Source: Thermomicrobiales bacterium (lineage in GTDB: Bacteria; Chloroflexota; Chloroflexia; Thermomicrobiales; CADCWN01). Taken from it: a DNA stretch of 45,702 bases. The stretch covers positions 214,729 through 260,430 of the forward strand of contig JAUJMV010000004.1 in the NCBI GenBank assembly GCA_030446685.1, written 5' to 3'. Below are positions 15,481 through 23,490 of this stretch, piece after piece. A program made the position numbers and the translations under genes. The notes beneath the pieces were generated by a model. It saw only the letters and a list, made by a program, of their open reading frames with translations. It had not been told where the DNA came from and searched no databases. Positions within the stretch are counted from its first letter, which is position 1. Each line of letters begins with the position of its first letter.

Positions 15481-15665
15481 CGTGACCGCACCCGCCCGCC
15501 CGGCGTCGGGGAGCATGCCGACATGCCCGACCGGGGCAACCCGGAGGGCGGCTCGGTGCGCTTCGTCCTGCCGCGCCTCTCCCAGACGAACCGGCGCTAC
15601 ACTCCCACCGCCACCGAGTTCCGCGGGGCCTGCGAGCGCCCGCGGCGCGGCGCGCGGGCGGGATC

Positions 15666-16772
15666 GTGAGCGCCGACGCGGCGGCCTTGCATGACGCCGC
15701 GCGCCGGTTCTTCGCGGCGCCCTTCGACTTCATCCCGCTCGGCGACTCCCCCGGATTCAGCGGCAGCCGTTTCGCCCGCGTCGAGGCCGGCGGCGCGGCG
15801 TGGTGCCTGCGTCGCTGGCCCGATCGCTTCGCCGAGGGGCGGCTGCGGGCGATCCACGAGGTACTGACCCACAGCCGGACGCGCGGCTTCACCGGCGTCC
15901 CGGCGCTGGCGGCGACCACCGACGGGGAAACCGTCGTGCGCCGCGACGGCGCGCTCTTCGACGCGCAGGGGTGGCTGCCCGGCCTGCCGCCGGGCGGCGA
16001 CCCCGGCTGGATGACCCACCCGCCGGCCGGGTACGGGCATCGCGCCCCAGCCGGCCCCGTGCCGAACGTGGTGCGGCCGCTGCCCCCGGCGCGCCTGATC
16101 GCCCTGGCGACCGCCCTGGCCCGCTTCCACCGCGTCATCGGCGATCTCGCGGCGACGGGCGGGGCCGTGGGGCTGCCGGTGGCCCCGCTGGCGGAACAGT
16201 TCGTGTCCCTCGCCGCATCGGAAGGGCCGGACGCGGCCGCCCTGGAAGCCACGGTGTCGCGCGCTGGCGAGGAGGGGGGGCGGATTGCGCGCCGCTGGCT
16301 GGCGCTGCTGCCGCGCGCGGTCGCGCTGGCCGGCGCGGTGCTGCGGGCGCACCCCCGTGCCGCCCGTGCCGCGGCGACCGTCTGCCACGGCGATCTTTGG
16401 GCGGCGCACGTCTTCTTCGACGGCCCCTCGTTCAGCGGCTTCATCGACTTCGAGGGCCTGGCCCGCGGTTCGCCGGCGCTCGACCTGGCGCAGCTCATCC
16501 TGCACTTCAATGGCTGGGCCGCGCGCGGGCCCGTCATCCGTGCCTACGAGCGCGAGCGGCCCCTCGCCGCCGGCGACCGGGCGGTGCTGCCCGCCGCCGC
16601 CGTCCTCGACCTGGCCGGCGAGGCCCACTGGTCGCTGGCGGCGCTCTATGGCGAGGGCGGGCAGGGGCCGGATACGCCCGCGGCGCGGAGGGCGCACCTG
16701 ACCAACCTGCGGGCGCTGCTCGGGTCGCTGGAGCGGATCGTCGCGGGGCTCGAAGGGCGGCGCGAGGGTTGA
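15666..16772 (+). CDS. Aminoglycoside phosphotransferase-family kinase
   Basis: A 368-residue kinase-fold protein from a GTG at 15666. The Brenner-type motif VCHGDLWAAHVFFDG (about residue 240) holds the catalytic Asp, and GFIDFEGLARGSPALDLAQL holds the metal-binding IDFE; the usual Asn five residues after the Asp is replaced by His. The N-lobe shows WCLRRWP and a long substrate-side insert with GDPGWMTHPPAG. APH-family proteins phosphorylate small molecules such as antibiotics, choline or sugars, and the sequence does not say which. It follows the epimerase remnant and may once have shared its pathway. Confidence 0.78.
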   Translation: MSADAAALHDAARRFFAAPFDFIPLGDSPGFSGSRFARVEAGGAAWCLRRWPDRFAEGRLRAIHEVLTHSRTRGFTGVPALAATTDGETVVRRDGALFDAQGWLPGLPPGGDPGWMTHPPAGYGHRAPAGPVPNVVRPLPPARLIALATALARFHRVIGDLAATGGAVGLPVAPLAEQFVSLAASEGPDAAALEATVSRAGEEGGRIARRWLALLPRAVALAGAVLRAHPRAARAAATVCHGDLWAAHVFFDGPSFSGFIDFEGLARGSPALDLAQLILHFNGWAARGPVIRAYERERPLAAGDRAVLPAAAVLDLAGEAHWSLAALYGEGGQGPDTPAARRAHLTNLRALLGSLERIVAGLEGRREG

Positions 16773-16870
16773 CGGCGTGCCGGGACCAACGCTCCGCGCG
16801 GGCATATGTCCTGCGGTGGCAATCCGTGCGGGCGCGGACGGCGGGGCGCAGGTCAGCGGAGGGGTTGGGC

Positions 16871-17893
16871 GTGCGACTGGACAAGGACCAGCTCATCGTC
16901 ATCGGCGAGCAGTTGGTCGAGCAGGTCAAGCGGGACGACGTGATCGGGCTGGCGGCGGAACTGGCCTTCCGCGCGTTCCTGGCCCTCTTCCCGTTCTTCA
17001 TCTTCCTCGCCGCGCTCGGCGGCAGCGTCGCCGCCCTCCTCGGCGTGCGGAACCCGGCCCAGCGGCTCGTCACCTTCCTCGGCCCGGCCCTCCCCTCCGA
17101 GGTCGCCGGCAGCATCAGCGGCCCGCTCCAGTCGCTGCTGTCGACGCAGGACCGGGGGCTGCTCTCCCTCGGCATCGCCGGCGCGCTCCTGGCGGCGACA
17201 TCCGGGACCAACGCCACGATCAAGGCGATGAACCGCGCCTACGACGTCCCCGAGACCCGCCCGTTCTGGAAGCGCTACCTGATGGCGCTCGGGCTGACCC
17301 TCCTGGTCGGCATCCTGCTCGTCGCCGCCTTCGCCCTCTTCATGCTGGGGGACGACTTCGGCCGCCGGATCGCCGTTGCCCTCGGCCTGGAGGGCGCGTT
17401 CCAGGCGGTGGTGCGCTACGCCCCCCTCCCGCTCGCCGCCGTCCTGCTCCTGCTGACCACGACGCTGCTCTACTGGGCCGCGCCGAACATGGATCTGGTG
17501 TTCAAGTGGGTGCTGCCGGGCGCCGTGCTGTTCACGCTCGGCTGGCTGGGCGCGACCTCCCTGCTCAACCTCTACATCGCGCGCTTCGACCCCTACCGCT
17601 TCAGCTACGGCGCCCTCGGCGGGGTGGCCGTCCTGCTGGTCTGGTTCTACCTCACGACCTTCATCCTGCTGGTCGGCGCCGAACTCAACGCCATCGTCGA
17701 CGAGATCGTCGATCCCGACACAGTCGCGGAGCGGCGGGAGCAGAAGAAGCGGCTGGAGGCGCGGCGGCGGGGCGACGCGCGCCGGCGCTCCCATCCGACG
17801 AAGGCGGCCGCCGGCCGGCCGCGGGGTAACGGCCCCGCCCCGGCGGCTACTGCCCATCCACCGCGGCCAGGAAGTCCAGCACCAGCCGGTTGA
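16871..17893 (+). CDS. YihY/virulence factor BrkB family membrane protein
   Basis: A 340-residue integral membrane protein. GTG at 16871 has GGAGGGG six nt upstream; the frame is open far upstream but out of any family match. The family pattern is clear: LAAELAFRAFLALFPFFIFL near the N-terminus, SGTNATIKAMNRAYDVPETR, then about six hydrophobic helices with FSYGALGGVAVLLVWFYLTT and LVGAELNAIVDE at the end. The family was once misnamed RNase BN; its function is still unsettled (possibly transport). The tail is basic and Pro/Ala-rich and overlaps the end of the opposing hydrolase remnant by 47 nt. Confidence 0.85.
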   Translation: MRLDKDQLIVIGEQLVEQVKRDDVIGLAAELAFRAFLALFPFFIFLAALGGSVAALLGVRNPAQRLVTFLGPALPSEVAGSISGPLQSLLSTQDRGLLSLGIAGALLAATSGTNATIKAMNRAYDVPETRPFWKRYLMALGLTLLVGILLVAAFALFMLGDDFGRRIAVALGLEGAFQAVVRYAPLPLAAVLLLLTTTLLYWAAPNMDLVFKWVLPGAVLFTLGWLGATSLLNLYIARFDPYRFSYGALGGVAVLLVWFYLTTFILLVGAELNAIVDEIVDPDTVAERREQKKRLEARRRGDARRRSHPTKAAAGRPRGNGPAPAATAHPPRPGSPAPAG

Positions 17894-18161
17894 ACTCGTC
17901 GGGGCGCTCCATGTTCGGCAGGTGCGCGGTGCCGGCCATGAGCGCCTTGCGCGCGCCCGCGACCTCCGCCGCCAGCCGGTCGGTGGTGGCGACGACGTGG
18001 GGCTGGTCGAGGTCGCCGCCGATGACGAGCGTGGGCGCGCGAATCTCGCCGAGCCGGTCGATCGCCGGAGGACCGAGGCGCCCTTCGCTGCCCAGGTCCG
18101 CGGGCGTCCGGAGGGCGATCAAGTTCATCGCGCGCACCTTGTCCCGGATGGCCGGAGCGAC
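17847..18161 (-). pseudogene. Alpha/beta hydrolase, C-terminal remnant
   Basis: About 104 residues match the C-terminal part of enol-lactonase-type alpha/beta hydrolases: APAIRDKVRAMNLIAL, then APTLVIGGDLDQPHVVATTD (the acid loop) and GTAHLPNMERPDEFNRLVLD with the catalytic His. The nucleophile elbow and the whole N-terminal half are missing; upstream of 18161 the frame is unrelated low-complexity sequence. The copy is 5'-truncated, with its former start lost where the acetamidase gene region begins. Confidence 0.7.
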
Positions 18162-18330
18162 CTGGGAACTGGAGCAGGTTGTGCAGCTCCTCCCGGTGCG
18201 AAAATGGCCCGATTGTTCAGCGCGCATGGCTCGTTCCTGCGATACCATCCACACGATTCGATTCCCGCGGCTGGCGCGCCCTGATACCATGCCGATCGGC
18301 GGTGCTGGGCGATAGCGGGTGGAGGCGACG

Positions 18331-19329
18331 ATGCGGCAGACGGATAGGCGCACCCACCACCTGGGGCGCGAGGCGATCCACACGTATTGGGATCATGCCC
18401 TCCCGCCCGCGTTGACGGTGGCGCCGGGCGACACGGTCGTTTTCGACACGCTCGATGCGTCCTACGGGCGGGCCGCGCGCCAGGTACAAGAGCAGCCCGG
18501 CGATCTCGACCCGGCGCTGGTCAGTCTGATCGCCGCCGGGAGCTACACCACGCCCCCGAATGCAGGGAATGGGCACCCGCTCACCGGCCCCGTTGCGGTC
18601 GCGGGTGCGGCGCCGGGCGACACACTGGTCGTGGAGATCCTTGACATCGAGCCGGGTCTCTGGGGCTGGACGGCCTCCCCGGCGGGTATCGGCCTGCTGA
18701 GCGATGAGCTCATTGAACCTGCCGGTCACATTTGGGACTGCCGCAACGGCCGGAGCGGCCTGTTCGCGCCGGGCATCCGGGTACCCCTGGCCCCGTTCTG
18801 CGGCGTGATGGGGGTCGCTCTGGCCGCACCCGGCCGGCACCCGACCTTCCCGCCGCGCCCGACCGGCGGCAACATGGATATCCCGCAGCTCACCGCGGGC
18901 GCGACCCTTTACCTGCCGATCCAGGTGAAGGGCGCCCTCTTCTCGGTTGGCGACGTCCACGGCGCACAGGGGGACGGCGAAGTCAGTGGCACCGGCATCG
19001 AAATGGAGGGTACGGCCACGCTCCGCTTCGGCCTGCAGAAAGGGCGCGCAATCCGCCAACCCCAGTTCCGCACCGCGCCACAGGTTGCCATGGTCCCCAG
19101 CCCCTACTTCGCCGCGACCGGCCACGACCACGATCTGCGCGAGGCTGCGCGCGAAGCGCTGCGCGGGATTCTCGACTACCTGGAACAGGAGCACCATCTC
19201 CCGCGTTCCCGTGCCTACCTCCTGGCGAGCACCTGCGTCGATCTCCGAATTAGCCAGATCGTTGACGCTCCGAACTGGACGGTCAGCGCCTTCCTCCCGC
19301 TCAGCATCTTCACTGGTTCGGCGGCGTAG
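18331..19329 (+). CDS. Acetamidase/formamidase family protein
   Basis: A 332-residue amidase from ATG at 18331, with GGAGG five nt upstream. The family pattern includes PALTVAPGDTVVFDTLDASY, HPLTGPVAVAGAAPGDTLVV, PLAPFCGVMGVALA, GGNMDIPQLTAGATLYLPIQ and FSVGDVHGAQGDGEVSGTGI. These enzymes release ammonia from formamide or acetamide in the cytoplasm. The length is usual and all blocks are in order. The octamer GATACCAT occurs twice upstream (18241 and 18283) and might be a control site. No partner transporter is seen nearby. Confidence 0.88.
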   Translation: MRQTDRRTHHLGREAIHTYWDHALPPALTVAPGDTVVFDTLDASYGRAARQVQEQPGDLDPALVSLIAAGSYTTPPNAGNGHPLTGPVAVAGAAPGDTLVVEILDIEPGLWGWTASPAGIGLLSDELIEPAGHIWDCRNGRSGLFAPGIRVPLAPFCGVMGVALAAPGRHPTFPPRPTGGNMDIPQLTAGATLYLPIQVKGALFSVGDVHGAQGDGEVSGTGIEMEGTATLRFGLQKGRAIRQPQFRTAPQVAMVPSPYFAATGHDHDLREAAREALRGILDYLEQEHHLPRSRAYLLASTCVDLRISQIVDAPNWTVSAFLPLSIFTGSAA

Positions 19330-19421
19330 CGCATCTCAGCGTGCTACCCGTGCCTCTGGTGCTTGGTAAGCCGCTTGTTCACCAGTCTGGGGGTGTGCAG
19401 CATCGCCGGAATTGAGGATGG

Positions 19422-20345
19422 CTACCACCGGTTGGGCGGCGGGGTCGGCACGTAGGGCAGGGGCGGGGCCGACGTCGCCACTGTGAAGGTCGCGCTCGCC
19501 AACTCCCGCTCCGGCTGCACGTTATGCTGAATCCAGGGGACGATCACACGAATCCGGTCCCCGTCCGGCGTCGCCGGGCCGCACCCGATCAGGCGCACCG
19601 GGAAGGCGAAGGCGCCGTCGTCGCCGACGAGCGGCCGCCCGACCGGGGTGCCCCGCACGTAGAGGAAGATGGACCTGTTGGGCGGGAAGTTCCGGCCCCG
19701 CGCGATGACGGCCGGTTCCCGCTCGGCGCAGGGACCGCGCTCCGGTTCGAGGGTCAGGGTGGGGATCGGACCCCACTCGGTGATCGTGAAGGCGCCGCGC
19801 GCGATGACGCCGCCCGGCATCCCCATGGCCCCCCGCATATCGGCGCCGATCGTCACCGTGTAGACGCCCGGCGCCCGGCCCAGGGAGTTGAAGCTCAGGC
19901 GCAGTGTGCCGTCGTCCGCGGCGGTGATCGGATCATTCAGCACGAATTCCTGCTCCGGGTTGCGCCCGACGGCGTGCAGGGTGGCGTTGGGCGCGAAGCC
20001 CGCCCCGGCGATCGCGAAGAGGGTCCCCCCAGGCCCGGCCGGTGGCGTGACCGTCAACGTCGAGGCCGCCGTCGCGGCCGGGTTCGTCATGGCCCCTGCC
20101 GGCCGAGTAGTGGAAGGGGTGAAGGTCGCCGCTATCGTCGCGCGCGCCGGCCTCGTGCCGGTCGGCCCGCCGCTGGGAACGGCGGGGCCGCCAACCGGCG
20201 CCGTCGCAACGCGGCTCGTGCCCGCGGCGCGCGTCGGCGCGGCGCCGCCCGTGGCGCCGGGCAGCGCGTCGCACGACGTCAGGATGAACGCCAACAGCAG
20301 GGTCGCCGGTGCGCGGAACGGCCGCCGCGTCAACGAGGTCGGCAT
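19422..20345 (-). CDS. Predicted lipoprotein with IPT/TIG-like domains
   Basis: A 307-residue exported protein. A signal peptide ends in the lipobox LTSC (Cys at about residue 25), so it should be lipid-anchored outside the membrane. An Ala/Thr/Pro-rich spacer of about 70 residues follows, then two beta-sandwich-like repeats: PPAGPGGTLFAIAGAGFAPN and EREPAVIARGRNFPPNRSIF share the G.GF.PN pattern typical of IPT/TIG or cell-surface Ig-like folds. ATG at 20345 follows AAAGGAG. Its two neighbours on either side do not suggest a partner. Function unknown; a role in cell-surface binding is a guess. Confidence 0.75.
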   Translation of the reverse strand: MPTSLTRRPFRAPATLLLAFILTSCDALPGATGGAAPTRAAGTSRVATAPVGGPAVPSGGPTGTRPARATIAATFTPSTTRPAGAMTNPAATAASTLTVTPPAGPGGTLFAIAGAGFAPNATLHAVGRNPEQEFVLNDPITAADDGTLRLSFNSLGRAPGVYTVTIGADMRGAMGMPGGVIARGAFTITEWGPIPTLTLEPERGPCAEREPAVIARGRNFPPNRSIFLYVRGTPVGRPLVGDDGAFAFPVRLIGCGPATPDGDRIRVIVPWIQHNVQPERELASATFTVATSAPPLPYVPTPPPNRW

Positions 20346-20495
20346 ACGTGCTCCTTTCCCTCCGGCTCCGACCGTCCCCGCGCCGAGGCTCGCGGCAGGA
20401 TGGCGCGCGCGCCCTCTGAGAGAGTAACGCGGCAGCCGCGGCCGAAGTTCTAGAGCGGCGCGCGGGGAGGTTGCGCCGCGGGTTGCCGCCGGGCT

Positions 20496-20520
20496 GTAGG
20501 GGCGTTCAACTGAACGCCCG
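20496..20520 (+). repeat. GTAGGGGCG-type dispersed hairpin
   Basis: GTAGGGGCGTTCAACTGAAC followed by GCCCG: GGGCGTTCA (20500-20508) pairs with TGAACGCCC (20511-20519). An almost identical copy lies at 27724-27748, one base different over 25, and relatives occur near 44168. Confidence 0.7.
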
Positions 20521-20667
20521 AGCCTTGCCCCGGCACAGACTCAACCATCACGAGAACCGCTGCCAAGGGGAGGCGCCGCCCCCGCACTGGATCACCCCGG
20601 CGGCCATCGGAGCGCGTTGTGCCACTGGCGGGCGCGGACGGGGAGGGGGCTCCTGGAGTTTCCGGGG

Positions 20668-21240
20668 TCAGGCGTCCGATGGTCCCGGTTCCCAGCCGGT
20701 CGCCTGCGCCCAGCCGTTGGCCGCGCGCAGCGTCGCCCAGATGAACGGCTCCTTGGACCCGACATAATCGTGCCGCCGCGCGGCGTCCCGGCCGTACTGC
20801 CGCATCAGCGCGAACTTCAACTCGGCGTAGCGCGCGGCGACGTCGGGGTGCGCCCGGACGTAGTCGCGGAAGAGGAGCGCGAACTGCTCGCCCCAACTGC
20901 CCCACCGCCGCACATGGATGTGCGTGCGCCGCGCGCCTGGCGCCTCGCGGAAGTACCGCTTGGTCCGCTCCGGATTGTCCACCCGGAAGACGTAACCGAG
21001 GCGTTCCAGCGGCTGGCGGAAGGCGTCGAGCGGCTCGAACGACGCGATCGCGATCTGCACGTCAACGATCGGCTTCGCCGCCAGCCCCGGCACGGCCGTG
21101 GACCCGATGTGATCGATCCGCCGGGCCACCTCGCCGAGCGCCGCCCGAAGATCCGCCGCCTGCCGCCGGAACAGGCGCGGCCACTCGGGGTCGTAGGGAA
21201 CGACCACAATGAGATCACCAGTCCGCCCGCCGCCGGTCAC
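20668..21240 (-). CDS. GrpB family protein (nucleotidyltransferase fold)
   Basis: A 190-residue GrpB/DUF2157-neighbourhood-type nucleotidyltransferase-fold protein. The core VVPYDPEWPRLF, IDHIGSTAVPGLAAKPIVDV and GYVFR followed by RTHIHV are diagnostic. GTG at 21240 follows GGGGAGAGG by six nt; the open frame upstream does not match. Some family members are CoA ligase or nucleotidyltransferase-like, but no reaction is established. The C-terminal part (FALLFRDYVRAHPDVAARYA) is normal in length. It lies 22 nt after the hicA stop on the same strand and may be transcribed with the hicBA pair. Confidence 0.85.
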   Translation of the reverse strand: MTGGGRTGDLIVVVPYDPEWPRLFRRQAADLRAALGEVARRIDHIGSTAVPGLAAKPIVDVQIAIASFEPLDAFRQPLERLGYVFRVDNPERTKRYFREAPGARRTHIHVRRWGSWGEQFALLFRDYVRAHPDVAARYAELKFALMRQYGRDAARRHDYVGSKEPFIWATLRAANGWAQATGWEPGPSDA

Positions 21241-21262
21241 GGGCAACCTCTCCCCGGTTGTC

Positions 21263-21481
21263 TCACAGCGCTTCCCACTCGTCCCGAGTGACACCCGCCT
21301 GCCGCAGAATCTCGGCAAGGAGCGATCTGCTGATGTCGCCGCGATGCGGATTGGGAATCCGCACTCGGACGCCGCGGCCTTCCATAAACTGGTGCCTTGC
21401 GCCCCGATACGGCCCATCGAAGCCGAGCCGGCGCAGGTAGAACAGGAGCTGGTCGCGCCTGATCGGGCCGAACGACGGCAT
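21263..21481 (-). CDS. hicA: HicA-type mRNA interferase toxin
   Basis: A 72-residue toxin of a type II system that cuts mRNA. The double-stranded-RNA-binding-like fold is visible: RRDQLLFYLRRLGFDG, RGARHQFMEG with the catalytic-position His30, RVRIPNPHRGDISRSLLAEI and LRQAGVTRDEW. ATG at 21481 overlaps the hicB stop by one nt (TAATG), so the toxin is made only after the antitoxin. The order hicB-hicA is the reverse of the E. coli pair but common elsewhere. Confidence 0.88.
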   Translation of the reverse strand: MPSFGPIRRDQLLFYLRRLGFDGPYRGARHQFMEGRGVRVRIPNPHRGDISRSLLAEILRQAGVTRDEWEAL

Positions 21482-21744
21482 TACTCCGGAGTCCCGGCGC
21501 CCGGCAGAGCATGTTGGGGATTAATGTCGATCCCATCGATCACCGGCAACGGCCGCCGCCGTGCCAACCCGAGCGTGATCCAATCTTCGAGCACGCTCCG
21601 CAGTTCTTGTAGACCGGCCTCGCGCGTGTCGGCGTCGGCCCAAACACCGGGCGTGTCGGGGATCTCGCAGAAGTAGGTGCCGTCTTCCGGGAGGAGCTTG
21701 CAGGTTGCTCGCCGCATCGCGGCCTCGATGTAGGTGGTCAACAT
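21481..21744 (-). CDS. hicB: HicB-type antitoxin
   Basis: An 87-residue antitoxin from ATG at 21744, with GGGAGGG upstream. The partial RNase-H-like fold is seen in CKLLPEDGTYFCEIPDTPGV and WADADTREAGLQELRSVLED. A C-terminal DNA-binding domain is absent; the last 20 residues are a short Pro-rich tail. It neutralises HicA by direct binding, and whether it represses its own promoter is unclear without the DNA-binding part. Confidence 0.82.
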   Translation of the reverse strand: MLTTYIEAAMRRATCKLLPEDGTYFCEIPDTPGVWADADTREAGLQELRSVLEDWITLGLARRRPLPVIDGIDINPQHALPGAGTPE

Positions 21745-21835
21745 ACCTTGTGCCCTCCCTTCGTTCGTGCCGCATCTCTGGGAAGTGTACGACGAGCACG
21801 AAGATCCCTGCCAAGAACGGGTATCCATGAATGTG

Positions 21836-21867
21836 GCCGCCCGCGCGCCCAGGGGCGCGCGGGCGGC
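21836..21867. terminator. Perfect 14-bp GC hairpin at the end of the nuo operon
   Basis: GCCGCCCGCGCGCC (21836-21849) pairs with GGCGCGCGGGCGGC (21854-21867) around CAGG. It lies 30 nt past the nuoN stop on the minus strand. It lacks a U-tract, so it may protect the 3' end as well as stop transcription. Confidence 0.62.
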
Positions 21868-21896
21868 GGCTTGCGACAACTCTGTAACGCGATTGA

Positions 21897-23375
21897 TCAG
21901 AGGGCGAGGTACCACTGGCGCGCGAGGTCGAGGACCGGGCCGGAGAGGATGCCGAAGAGGGCGACCGATAGGACCATCGCGCCGAGGCCGACCCCGAAGA
22001 AGCGCGTGCGCGCCGGGGTCGGCGCCCCCGCCGGGTCGCCGAAGTACATCGCCGCCACCACGCGCAGGTAGTAGTAGGCCGACACCGCGCTCAGCAGCAC
22101 CACCACCACCGCCAGCCAAGTGTAACCCGCCTCGATCGCCGCCAGGATGATGAAATACTTGGCGTAGAACCCCAGCAGCGGCGGCACCCCCGTCAGCGAG
22201 AAGAGGAAGAAGGCCATCGCCGCCGCCTGCGGCCAGGCGGTCACCGCCAGCCCGTTGAAGTCGTCGATCGTCGTGCCCTTGCCGTGCAGCTGCAGCCAGG
22301 CCAGCACGCCGAACGCGCCGATGTTCATGAAGGCGTAGGCGAAGTTGTAGAAGAGCACGCTCGGGATGCTCTCGTCCCCGCCGCCGATCTGCCGGAAGGC
22401 CGCCAGCCCGACCAGCATGTAGCCGGTGTGCGCGATCGACGAGTAGGCCAGCATCCGCTTCACGTCGCGCTGGGCGATCGCCACCAGGTTGCCGAGCGCC
22501 ATCGTCAGCACCGAGAGCACGATCACCAGCGGGACCCACTGCTCGCGCAACGGCCCGAGCCCCTGCACCAGCACGCGCAGGATCGCCGCGAACGCCGTCA
22601 CCTTCGGCGCCACCGACATGAAGGCGGTCACCGGCGTCGGCGCGCCCTGGTAGGCGTCGGGCGTCCACATGTGGAACGGCACCGCCGCCGCCTTGAAGCC
22701 GAGGCCGACGATCAGCAGCAGCGCCGCCAGCAGCAGCGTCGGGGCGGTGCGGTCCTGGTAGGTCGCCAGGCGCAGGCTGATGTCGTTCAGGTTGGTCGCG
22801 CCGGTGACCCCGTAGGTCCAGGCCATCCCGTAGATGAGGATCGCCGTGGCGAACGAGCTGAGCAGGAAGTACTTCAGCGCGCCCTCGATCGACTCGCGGC
22901 GGCGCTTGGCGAACGCGGCCAGGACGAAGACCGACAGCGAGCTGAGCTCGATGCCGACGAAGATCATCACCAGGTCGACCGCGGAGGCGACGAGCATCCC
23001 GCCGAGCGTGGAGAAGGCGAGCAACGAGTAATACTCGCCGAGCGGCATGTCCCAGGCCGGGATCGTCTGCGCCGAGATGAAGACGGTCAGCAACGCCGAC
23101 GCGGCGATCACGACGATCAGGAAGACCGCCATGTCGTCGAGCGCGCCCATCCCGCTGAAGGCCGTCCGCGGCTGGCCGGTCAGCAGCAGCGCCGCGACGA
23201 TCGCGCCGAGGTAGCCGAAGACCGAGATGACGGTCAGGGCCGCGTTGCGCCCCGGCGACGGCGCCGCGATCGCGCCGTACCCCAGCGTCAGCAGCGCCAC
23301 CGCCAGCACGATCGCGTGCGGGATCAGGATCTTGAAATCTTCCAGCGTCAGCGCGACAGCGACCGGGTTATCCAC
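21897..23375 (-). CDS. nuoN: NADH-quinone oxidoreductase subunit N
   Basis: A proton-pumping membrane subunit of complex I, about 492 residues with some 14 helices. The antiporter-type pattern is present: MIFVGIELSSLSVFVLAAF, SIEGALKYFLLSSFATAILI with the key Lys, KAAAVPFHMWTPDAYQGAPT, and KRMLAYSSIAHTGYMLVG. GTG at 23375 is preferred because GGAGG lies six to seven nt upstream; a GTG at 23381 directly abuts the site. It is the last gene of the operon and is separated from nuoM by an inverted heptamer repeat. Confidence 0.93.
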   Translation of the reverse strand: MDNPVAVALTLEDFKILIPHAIVLAVALLTLGYGAIAAPSPGRNAALTVISVFGYLGAIVAALLLTGQPRTAFSGMGALDDMAVFLIVVIAASALLTVFISAQTIPAWDMPLGEYYSLLAFSTLGGMLVASAVDLVMIFVGIELSSLSVFVLAAFAKRRRESIEGALKYFLLSSFATAILIYGMAWTYGVTGATNLNDISLRLATYQDRTAPTLLLAALLLIVGLGFKAAAVPFHMWTPDAYQGAPTPVTAFMSVAPKVTAFAAILRVLVQGLGPLREQWVPLVIVLSVLTMALGNLVAIAQRDVKRMLAYSSIAHTGYMLVGLAAFRQIGGGDESIPSVLFYNFAYAFMNIGAFGVLAWLQLHGKGTTIDDFNGLAVTAWPQAAAMAFFLFSLTGVPPLLGFYAKYFIILAAIEAGYTWLAVVVVLLSAVSAYYYLRVVAAMYFGDPAGAPTPARTRFFGVGLGAMVLSVALFGILSGPVLDLARQWYLAL

Positions 23376-23387
23376 CTTCACTCCTCC

Positions 23388-23490
23388 GAGTGCTGAGTGC
23401 TGAGTGACGAGTGATGAGTAACTATTCCTGGCATGACGCCGTTCCGTCTCAGCTCATCGCTCATTACCCATCACTCAGCACTCAGCACTC
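23388..23490. repeat. Inverted heptamer repeat between nuoM and nuoN
   Basis: Five 7-mers (GAGTGCT, GAGTGCT, GAGTGAC, GAGTGAT, GAGTAAC) cover 23388-23422. Their first 20 nt are exactly complementary to 23471-23490, which abuts the nuoM stop. The gap can form a 20-bp stem with a 63-nt loop. Confidence 0.9.

Noticed and set aside
20520..20667. Minus-strand frame upstream of 20668 extending the GrpB gene region
   Set aside because: No start, no family match; the stretch holds only a hairpin repeat and G/C-rich DNA.
23388..23490. CRISPR-like array
   Set aside because: Units are 7 bp, contiguous and without spacers; no cas genes in the window.
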